Of a stretch of 16,522 nt of DNA, positions 1 through 5,440 are shown piece by piece. The DNA is taken from contig JAZQHO010000130.1 in assembly GCA_045540635.1 (NCBI GenBank), forward strand, positions 1 to 16,522, in the 5' to 3' direction. The notes beneath the pieces were generated by a model, which saw nothing but the letters and a program-made list of their open reading frames with translations, did not search any database and was not told where the DNA came from. A program made the position numbers and the translations under genes. How positions within the stretch are numbered: the stretch's first letter is position 1; each line of letters opens with the position of its first letter. This DNA is from Limiplasma sp045540635. Its GTDB lineage: Bacteria > Bacillota > Clostridia > Christensenellales > Aristaeellaceae.

Positions 1-54
1 CAAAGCCCCCCCAGTCCCTGCCGACCGCTGCACCTGCCCTGCGTGGGGCTTTTG
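1..54. terminator. terminator-like inverted repeat at window edge
   Basis: An 8-bp inverted repeat, AAAGCCCC at 2-9 and GGGGCTTT at 45-52, flanks a 35-nt loop. It lies just past the stop codon of the minus-strand gene ending at 66. Read on the plus strand it is followed by a T-rich tail, so it could also end a plus-strand gene left of the window. The minus-strand tail lies outside the window, and the long loop makes this a weak call. Confidence 0.3.
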
Positions 55-65
55 CTGTTATCTTC

Positions 66-812
66 TTACTGCACGGGACGGATGAGGATGAGGGGGGTCA
101 GCTCATCGCCCTGACCGCTGGGGTTGTCCGCCATGGCATCCTGGATCTGGGCATCGGTAAGGGGCATGTTGCTGCTCTTGCCCAGCTGATCCCGCTGGAT
201 ATCGTTGGCATCCATCAGCACAACGGGCATACCGGTCTGCTGAGACAGCTCCTCGCAAAGCTGATCGGGGTTATCGGGGTTAACCAGCGCCAGCTCGTGG
301 TACAGCTGGAAGCTGGAGCGGGTGTAGAAACCGTCGATACCGGCAACGCCGTGGCCGCACACCTTCCAGAACACGCCGTGCACGCCGAAGGGCTTGGTAA
401 CGGCGCTGAGGAAAGCGGCCAGCAGCACCCGGGGCAGACCGCAGATATCAATGATCATCTGCATCTTATAGGGCTCGTGAGCGCCAACGCCGGTATGGTT
501 AATGCCGGCAAAGCGCCACAGCAGGTTGGCCCAGAAGCCGGGCTTCACCTCATCGCGGGTCTTGACAGACTTGACGCACATGCACATGACCTTTGAGCCG
601 AAGGAGAGGATGTCGCCTTCCCGGTACAGGGGGCGCACATACTTTTCCACCAGCTCCTGCTGGCTCTCGCCCACCTGTACAAAGTGGGTCTGGATGGCAT
701 AGCGGTCGTACTTGCGGCCATCCTTACCTTCAATGGTGCCGCGGTCAAAATAGACGACGCCGTTTTCTTCGCGGCGCTGATCCTCCAGATTACGGGACGG
801 GATGATGCCCAT
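66..812 (-). CDS. coenzyme F420-0:L-glutamate ligase-like protein
   Basis: A 248-residue protein resembling the F420-0:gamma-glutamyl ligase (CofE-like) family, which adds glutamate to coenzyme F420-0 in archaea and actinobacteria. Clostridia carry distant members of unknown role. Family-like stretches are the basic/aromatic N-terminal half, the GVGAHEPYKMQMIIDICGLP segment (about 108-127) and the glycine-rich VCGHGVAGIDGFY stretch (151-163). No signal peptide is evident, so it is probably cytosolic. The ATG at 812 is chosen because GGAGG lies 8 nt upstream; an in-frame TTG at 827 has no such site. The gene begins 21 bp after the helicase stop, so the two are likely co-transcribed. F420 synthesis is not expected in this lineage, so the true substrate is uncertain and the name reflects homology only. 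Confidence 0.75.
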   Translation of the reverse strand: MGIIPSRNLEDQRREENGVVYFDRGTIEGKDGRKYDRYAIQTHFVQVGESQQELVEKYVRPLYREGDILSFGSKVMCMCVKSVKTRDEVKPGFWANLLWRFAGINHTGVGAHEPYKMQMIIDICGLPRVLLAAFLSAVTKPFGVHGVFWKVCGHGVAGIDGFYTRSSFQLYHELALVNPDNPDQLCEELSQQTGMPVVLMDANDIQRDQLGKSSNMPLTDAQIQDAMADNPSGQGDELTPLILIRPVQ

Positions 813-833
813 AGCAAATGCCTCCAATCGTAA

Positions 834-2012
834 TTACATGTCTTCGAAGAACGGTTCCTCGTTCTCGTTGACCAGAATGCCCAGTTCGTTGAACTTGAGC
901 GGTACGGGCTGCGCCATTATGTATTTGAGAATCGCATCAAAGCGCACGCTCTCTGTGTAGGTAAGCAGTGTGAACGCCACACCCTGCCGCTTGGCACGGC
1001 CGGTGCGGCCGATGCGGTGCAGATAATACTCGTTTTCGTTGGGCAGGTCGTAATTGATAACAGCTTCCACATCATCAACATCGATGCCGCGGGCAGCCAC
1101 ATCGGTAGCCAGAAGGATCTGGAACCGGCCCTTGCGGTAGCCGTCCATTACCTGATTACGGGCGCTCTGGCGCATATCGCCGTGCAGGCAGTCGGCAGGA
1201 TAGCCGGCATCCTTCAGACGCTTGCAGAGGCGCTGGGTCATATCCTTGGTGTTGACGAACACCATCACACGCTGGTACTGATCGCTGTCCAGCAGGTAGA
1301 GCAGGTTTTCATACTTGCTCTCCCGCTCGGTGTTGATCACATACTGGGTGATCTGGGGGCGGTTCTCCTTCGTGGCGGGGATGACCACCTCCACAGGATC
1401 CTGCTGATACTTCCATGCGATGGTCATCACATCCTGATTGGTGGTAGCGGAGAACAGTACCAACTCACGGTCGTTGGGCGTGGCTTCGATGATCTTGGTC
1501 ACGTCCCTTACAAAGCCCATGTTGAGCATCTCGTCGGCCTCGTCCAGCACCATGGTGTGCACGCTGTCCAGCCGCACATTGCCACGCTGCATATGATCCA
1601 GCAGACGGCCGGGCGTAGCCACCACGATCTGAGGATTCTGCTTCAGCTGACTGATCTGCTTAACGATAGGTTGTCCCCCGTAGAGGCAGGCAATGCGCAC
1701 GCCGGGAATAAAACGTGCCAGTGCACGCAGCTCCTCAGTGATCTGCAGGCTCAGCTCGCGGGTGGGCGCAAGCACCAGCTCCTGCACACGCTTGTCATTC
1801 AGGTTGATATACTCCAGCATGGGGATGCCGAAGGCGCAGGTCTTGCCTGTGCCCGTGGGAGCGATGGCGATCACGTCCCGGCCCTCCATCATCAGGGGCA
1901 GGGTCTTGGCCTGCACGGGCGTCATTTCCTTGAAGCCCATTTTCTCCACGGCCTTAACGATCTCTTCGCTAAGATCCGCATCGGTAAACTTCATAGACTT
2001 GATCTCTTCCAA
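834..2012 (-). CDS. DEAD-box ATP-dependent RNA helicase
   Basis: A 392-residue RNA helicase that unwinds RNA duplexes at the cost of ATP, probably in ribosome assembly or RNA turnover. All core motifs are visible in order: Q motif region (MGFKEMTPVQ, 25-34), motif I APTGTGKT (51-58), Ia PTREL (83-87), Ib TPGR (133-136), II DEAD (157-160), III SAT (188-190), IV VFVNT (251-255), V ATDVAARGID (302-311) and VI HRIGRTGR (332-339). It has only the two RecA-like domains and a short acidic tail, without the C-terminal RNA-binding extension of DbpA or CshA. The chosen start is TTG at 2012: AAGGAG sits 9 nt upstream and overlaps the stop of the TSCPD gene. The ATG at 1994 is the alternative, with a weaker GGAAGAG. 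A longer open frame reaching 2576 overlaps the TSCPD gene and is not coding. Middle gene of a three-gene operon. Confidence 0.93.
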   Translation of the reverse strand: MEEIKSMKFTDADLSEEIVKAVEKMGFKEMTPVQAKTLPLMMEGRDVIAIAPTGTGKTCAFGIPMLEYINLNDKRVQELVLAPTRELSLQITEELRALARFIPGVRIACLYGGQPIVKQISQLKQNPQIVVATPGRLLDHMQRGNVRLDSVHTMVLDEADEMLNMGFVRDVTKIIEATPNDRELVLFSATTNQDVMTIAWKYQQDPVEVVIPATKENRPQITQYVINTERESKYENLLYLLDSDQYQRVMVFVNTKDMTQRLCKRLKDAGYPADCLHGDMRQSARNQVMDGYRKGRFQILLATDVAARGIDVDDVEAVINYDLPNENEYYLHRIGRTGRAKRQGVAFTLLTYTESVRFDAILKYIMAQPVPLKFNELGILVNENEEPFFEDM

Positions 2013-2025
2013 GGCTGGGTTCTCC

Positions 2026-2265
2026 TTACTTTGCCAGATATTCTTCGATGGCGCGGCTGAGCTGGTCGGGGCAGGAGGTGGTGCCGCGGCACTCGATGCC
2101 CCGCAGGCGCTGCATAACATCTTCTGCATTCTGGCCGATGACCATCTTGGCCAGACCCTGCGTGTTGCCGCGGCAGCCGCCAATAAACTTGCAATGAGTG
2201 ATAACGCCGTTTTCGATCTCCAGTTCGATGGCGCTGGAACAGGTGCCCTTGGTACGGTACTGCAT
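2026..2265 (-). CDS. TSCPD domain-containing small protein (TIGR03905-like)
   Basis: A 79-residue protein that is essentially a single TSCPD domain. This is the cysteine-rich module also found at the C-terminus of B12-dependent ribonucleotide reductases, where it is thought to bind metal. The signature TSCPD is at 63-67. Cysteines lie at 9, 25, 31, 59 and 65, and GGCRGN at 29-34 is also family-like. Length and layout fit the stand-alone clostridial family TIGR03905, whose function is unknown. Start ATG at 2265 has AAGGAG about 10 nt upstream; an in-frame upstream ATG at 2295 lacks one. It is the first gene of the operon, 13 bp before the helicase. No convincing -35/-10 pair was found in the 143 bp that separate it from the divergent gene at 2409. 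Confidence 0.88.
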   Translation of the reverse strand: MQYRTKGTCSSAIELEIENGVITHCKFIGGCRGNTQGLAKMVIGQNAEDVMQRLRGIECRGTTSCPDQLSRAIEEYLAK

Positions 2266-2408
2266 AATACTTCGCTCCTTCTGAGGCAAACACATAATAA
2301 GCCAAAATCATATATTCGACGTCTTGCGCCTTTTTTCCTGCATGTTTTTTTCACATTGTCCTGAAAAGGGCATAGGGTGGCTGTATGGGAGCAGAAGGGA
2401 GCGGTGAA

Positions 2409-3314
2409 ATGGGCGTATTGATCACAGATTCCAAGGCGGGCGTACTGTTGACTGATCTGACCGGAAGCGTGCAGCGACAGTTGAAAAACTGCTTTCCGGC
2501 TCCGTACTGCCCCTGTGCAGGAGCCGGACACCTGTTGTTTGCCTGCCGCACCAGAAGAGACTGCCTGTGCATCCATCCGGGAAAAGAAGAGAAACGGCTG
2601 CTAATGCCCTCGCTGCCCGCCCTGGGCGGCATGCGCCTCTCCCCCTGCGGGCGCTATCTCTACCAGTTGAGCACCGAAGCGGATTGCCTGCATACCCTGC
2701 ATCTGGGCAACGGTGAGTTGCTATATGCCATGCCGGCTGGAGTGTTTCCGCGCAGTCTGGAGATCAGCGGTGACGGGCGGAAGCTGCTGGTGGCAGGTGG
2801 TGCCACCAGCGAAGCCATGCTGTTCACAGCGCCGGAATTGTGGCCGCTGCGTACCATCCATACCCGGCACCCCTGTTTTGCCGCTGCCTTTTGGCAGGGC
2901 GGTCTTGCGCTGCTGTGCGCGGCTGAGGGCACCGAGCTGCAAACCATCCTCTACACACTGCCGCCCGGCGGCGTGCGTCCCAGAGAGCGACTCCGGTTGC
3001 CGGGTCAGCCCGGCGGGCTGTGCGTATGCCCGGACGGGCTGACCGCACTGCTGAGCACTCCGGATGGGTTGATGAAAACGGAGCTAAGCACAGGTAAGCT
3101 GCTGTGGAACCGCCCTGAATGGCCCCTCGCCATGCATCTGGAGGTAAATGGGGCATTGCTGCTGGTCTCCGATACCCTATGTGGAAAAGTATGCCTGATG
3201 GAGCATCAGGAGCCATGGAAGCAGCGCATTCTGCTTGCGGGAGAGGATGCGCAGGCCTGCTTCTGCCCCCGGCAGGTGTATAAAGCGGCGCTGCCCGGTG
3301 CATCCTCTCGGTAG
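2409..3314 (+). CDS. predicted beta-propeller (WD40/YVTN-like) protein, function unknown
   Basis: A 301-residue protein that I do not recognise as a named family. Repeated blade-like segments of the type 'P/G-D/C-G-R-x-L-x-x-L' are visible, e.g. SPCGRYLYQL (78-87), SGDGRKLLVAG (120-130) and CPDGLTALLST (207-217). Together with 'TGELL/TGKLLW' strands they suggest a WD40/YVTN-like propeller. There is no signal peptide or membrane helix, so it is probably cytosolic. It is unusually rich in cysteine, about 16 residues. The start at 2409 is chosen for AAGGGAG 7 nt upstream; an in-frame ATG at 2385 has no ribosome site. It lies 52 bp before the DUF378 gene on the same strand and is probably co-transcribed with it. 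Any partner is unknown. Confidence 0.7.
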   Translation: MGVLITDSKAGVLLTDLTGSVQRQLKNCFPAPYCPCAGAGHLLFACRTRRDCLCIHPGKEEKRLLMPSLPALGGMRLSPCGRYLYQLSTEADCLHTLHLGNGELLYAMPAGVFPRSLEISGDGRKLLVAGGATSEAMLFTAPELWPLRTIHTRHPCFAAAFWQGGLALLCAAEGTELQTILYTLPPGGVRPRERLRLPGQPGGLCVCPDGLTALLSTPDGLMKTELSTGKLLWNRPEWPLAMHLEVNGALLLVSDTLCGKVCLMEHQEPWKQRILLAGEDAQACFCPRQVYKAALPGASSR

Positions 3315-3366
3315 AGAGAGGCACTGCGTGCTTCCTCCCACATTTTCAAAACAGGAGGGAAAAGCC

Positions 3367-3570
3367 ATGCTTGATAAGATCTCGCTGGCGTTGGTCATCA
3401 TCGGTGCCATCAACTGGGCGCTGGTGGGTGTGTTCCAGTTTGACCTGGTCGCCTATCTCTTCGGCGGGCAGGCTGCCACCATCAGCCGTATCGTCTACAC
3501 ACTGGTGGGCGCAGCCGGGTTGTGGTGCATCTCGCTGCTGTTCAGCGAGCGGGTATCCGTTAAGGAGTAA
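3367..3570 (+). CDS. DUF378 family small membrane protein
   Basis: A 67-residue protein with two predicted membrane helices, roughly residues 4-30 and 39-60. The N-terminal pattern LALVIIGAINWALVGVF is typical of DUF378 (YuzA-like), a small membrane family of unknown function. An AGGAGG ribosome site precedes the ATG by about 9 nt. The last 76 bp overlap, on the opposite strand, the 3' end of the Spo0A-like gene. It follows the propeller gene by 52 bp and is probably in one transcript with it. Confidence 0.88.
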   Translation: MLDKISLALVIIGAINWALVGVFQFDLVAYLFGGQAATISRIVYTLVGAAGLWCISLLFSERVSVKE

Positions 3571-4283
3571 TGCGTCCGGCGCAGGTACTCCGCTGCTTTG
3601 AGCAAAAAGGCGCGATTGGTGGGTTTCCCCTTCTCGGGATCCACCGTCGCGCCAAAGCAGCGTTCTATGGCCTGCATATTCCCTTGGGTAAAAACGCTCT
3701 CTACCGCTACCCGCAGACAGCGCTCCACTGCTGCCGGAGTAGTGCCGTGATTTGCAGCGCAAAGGCGGTACCAATCCCCTGCCTTTTGCCGCTGCGCAAG
3801 GCGCAACGGCAAAAGCCGCGCCAGCAGCCATGCCGCATAGGTGCGCCCATTCAGCTCCTTTGGCATGGCCAGCTCATCCAGAAAAGCTTCTGCAACCAGC
3901 CTGAGCCGCTGCTGCATCTGCAATGCCAGATGCGGCAGCGGCTTTTGGGCAAGTGTCTCCAGCAGCTTGCACAGCTGGGCTGCGGTGGCAGTGGTTGGGG
4001 CGATGCAATCCGGCACCGGCTGCAGGCGGCTGCCCGGTTCTGCCAAAAGCAGCACCACCGGCAGGCAAGGAACATGTCCTTTGCCAAGCCATGCGATCAC
4101 CTTTTGGTCGGTCTGCACGCCCATATACAAAAGCAACAGATCAAAGCGGCTTTCCTCCAACAGATCAAACAGCTGCCGCTCTTTGTGGCAGCAAGTGATC
4201 TGCCATTCCTCCCGGCGGCTGTACAGCAGCGTGGCAACATGCTCTGCACGGAGCGGATCCCTCATGGCAAGCAGCAGCTGCAC
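3495..4283 (-). CDS. Spo0A-like regulator with degenerate receiver domain
   Basis: A 262-residue protein. Its C-terminal part (about 125-236) matches the Spo0A DNA-binding domain: TTPAAVERCLRVAVE (181-195) corresponds to the Spo0A recognition-helix region 'TT-SRVERAIRHAIE', and GKPTNRAF (219-226) to 'KPTNSEF'. The N-terminal part has receiver-like beta/alpha spacing (MQLLLAMRD; FDLLLLYMGVQ at 47-57; PVVLLLAE). However, the phospho-acceptor Asp is replaced by Tyr53, and the conserved Thr/Ser and Lys of the active site are not seen. Canonical Spo0A is about 265 residues, so length is normal. The start is GTG at 4283, preceded by AAGGTGGG with a 7-nt gap; a GTG at 4295 would overlap this site. 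It could be a phosphorylation-independent Spo0A paralogue or a decayed one. The last 25 residues lie in the overlap with the DUF378 gene. It follows the FMN-binding gene by 97 bp on the same strand. Confidence 0.82.
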   Translation of the reverse strand: MQLLLAMRDPLRAEHVATLLYSRREEWQITCCHKERQLFDLLEESRFDLLLLYMGVQTDQKVIAWLGKGHVPCLPVVLLLAEPGSRLQPVPDCIAPTTATAAQLCKLLETLAQKPLPHLALQMQQRLRLVAEAFLDELAMPKELNGRTYAAWLLARLLPLRLAQRQKAGDWYRLCAANHGTTPAAVERCLRVAVESVFTQGNMQAIERCFGATVDPEKGKPTNRAFLLKAAEYLRRTHYSLTDTRSLNSSEMHHNPAAPTSV

Positions 4284-4380
4284 GGCACATCCCACCTTCC
4301 TTTGTTCTCACTGAAGGGATACGCCGTACAGCTGCGGTTTCCCTGTGGCGGAAAAGCTCTCTTTGGCACGATAAACGTCG

Positions 4381-5274
4381 CTACTGTGCAGGCTGCATCA
4401 GAAAAGCAGCAGCCTGATTGACCGCCTCCAACGCTGCCCGGGAGGAGATGGTGGCTCCGGCGATCAGCTCGATATCGCCCTCGTCGATAGGCGGCACAAG
4501 CCCGACAAACTGCTGTGCAAAGGATTCCTCTGCTACCCTTGCACCCAGCCCGACGGTCTCCAGCATACGCTCCTCGCCGATGCGCAGCGCCGCAACAGCA
4601 TTATTCTCATCCAGCGTCAGGCGCACCAGCACAGGGCCTGCATAGCCGATAACACTGGCATTGGCGGTACGCCCCTCCGCTGCGGGTGCAGCCGACGGGG
4701 CCGGTGCAGCCGCAGTAGCAGACGGTACCGCCCCGCCCTGACCGCCACCCATACGCCCTTGCAGCCAGTCCGCTGCCTGATTGACGCCTGCCACCACCGC
4801 TCCGCTGGATACCGTTGCCCCGGAGATGCCTTCGATCTCTTTGCCCAGCGCCAGCGGCGGAGTCTTGCCTGCAAACTGGTCGGTAAAGGCAGGCTCCTTC
4901 ACCCGGGAGCCCAGCCCCTCGGTCTCCTTGAAGCCGCTGCCGCCGGTGCGGATGCCCCGCAGCGACAGGTCGGTATTCAACCCGGATATGACTTCAATGG
5001 GTCCTGCATACCCATGAGCTGCCACCGTTACCGCATACCCCAGCGGCTGCCCGCCCGCTTCCACAGTATAGGCCGAAAGCAGCTCATCCCCCTCGGTGAT
5101 CTGCATTTCCGCAAAGCTTTCCGCCTCCGGGAACAGCTCCATCAGCGCACCATGCGCCTGTTCCATATTCCGCCGCTCGATCGGCCCCTCGGTGATCTGG
5201 TTGGCAAATGCCAGCATGCTGCCCGCCACCACAGCGATAATCGTGAGCACAAGCCAGCCCGCTTTTTTCTTCAT
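4381..5274 (-). CDS. membrane-anchored protein with two FMN-binding domains (RnfG/NqrC-like)
   Basis: A 297-residue protein with one N-terminal membrane helix or signal anchor (about 5-25), so the rest is outside the membrane. Two FMN-binding domains follow. The first (about 65-172) ends with GISGATVSSGAV (149-160). The second (about 205-294) ends with LIAGATISSRAA (270-281). These match the S/D-GAT-x-S/T signature at which ApbE-type transferases attach FMN through a phosphoester bond, as in RnfG/NqrC. The likely attachment residues are Ser156 and Ser277, where Thr is more usual. An Ala/Pro/Gly-rich linker (about 176-200) joins the domains. No other Rnf/Nqr genes are adjacent, so it more likely belongs to an extracytoplasmic electron-transfer chain than to a full Rnf complex. 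ATG at 5274 has AAGGAGG about 11 nt upstream. It is divergent from spoIIE. Confidence 0.85.
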   Translation of the reverse strand: MKKKAGWLVLTIIAVVAGSMLAFANQITEGPIERRNMEQAHGALMELFPEAESFAEMQITEGDELLSAYTVEAGGQPLGYAVTVAAHGYAGPIEVISGLNTDLSLRGIRTGGSGFKETEGLGSRVKEPAFTDQFAGKTPPLALGKEIEGISGATVSSGAVVAGVNQAADWLQGRMGGGQGGAVPSATAAAPAPSAAPAAEGRTANASVIGYAGPVLVRLTLDENNAVAALRIGEERMLETVGLGARVAEESFAQQFVGLVPPIDEGDIELIAGATISSRAALEAVNQAAAFLMQPAQ

Positions 5275-5334
5275 GGCTTCGACCCCCTCCTTTTTCGCAT
5301 AGACTGTGCTAAAAACGGCAGAGCTATTCTGCCC

Positions 5335-5341
5335 TGCCGAA
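5335..5341 (+). promoter_or_regulatory. candidate Spo0A box upstream of spoIIE
   Basis: TGCCGAA is an exact match to the short Spo0A-box consensus TGNCGAA, about 100 bp before the spoIIE start. Weaker partial matches lie at 5349-5355 (GACCGAA) and, on the minus strand, at 5377-5383 (CCTGTCGG). A single 7-bp match in a 166-bp region is not rare, so this is only suggestive, although spoIIE is a known Spo0A target in Bacillus. Confidence 0.3.
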
Positions 5342-5358
5342 ACAGCGCGACCGAAAGA

Positions 5359-5396
5359 CATATTTTGCAGAGAAAACCGACAGGTTGCAAAATATG
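5359..5396. promoter_or_regulatory. 38-bp inverted repeat, candidate operator
   Basis: CATATTTTGCA (5359-5369) and TGCAAAATATG (5386-5396) form a perfect 11-bp inverted repeat around a 16-bp spacer. It lies in the divergent region between the FMN-binding gene and spoIIE. On the minus strand TTGCAA, 17 bp, CAAAAT could act as a weak promoter for the FMN-binding gene that spans the repeat. On the plus strand two TATACT hexamers (5404-5409 and 5415-5420) follow, but without a good -35. There is no T-run, so a regulator-binding site is more likely than a terminator. Confidence 0.5.
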
Positions 5397-5440
5397 CCAC
5401 CGATATACTGCGTGTATACTTATCACAGGAGGATGCTGCC

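Noticed and set aside
1017..2060. A 347-codon plus-strand open frame opposite the DEAD-box helicase
   Set aside because: The helicase motifs on the minus strand are unmistakable. The plus frame has no recognisable domain or ribosome site.
2013..2576. N-terminal extension of the helicase frame to 580 residues
   Set aside because: The extension overlaps the TSCPD gene and the intergenic region and reads as random Ser/Ala/Arg-rich sequence. The helicase is complete without it.
4284..4380. Possible terminator or promoter between the FMN-binding gene and the Spo0A-like gene
   Set aside because: Only weak 4-5 bp stems and no good -35/-10 pair are visible, so the two genes may simply be co-transcribed.
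5316..5339. CGGCAG...CTGCCG hairpin upstream of the FMN-binding gene
   Set aside because: It is short, has no T-run, and fits no clear riboswitch or terminator model.
5306..5440. Upstream extension of spoIIE
   Set aside because: It runs through the inverted repeat and divergent regulatory region. The ATG at 5441 has an ideal AGGAGG site.
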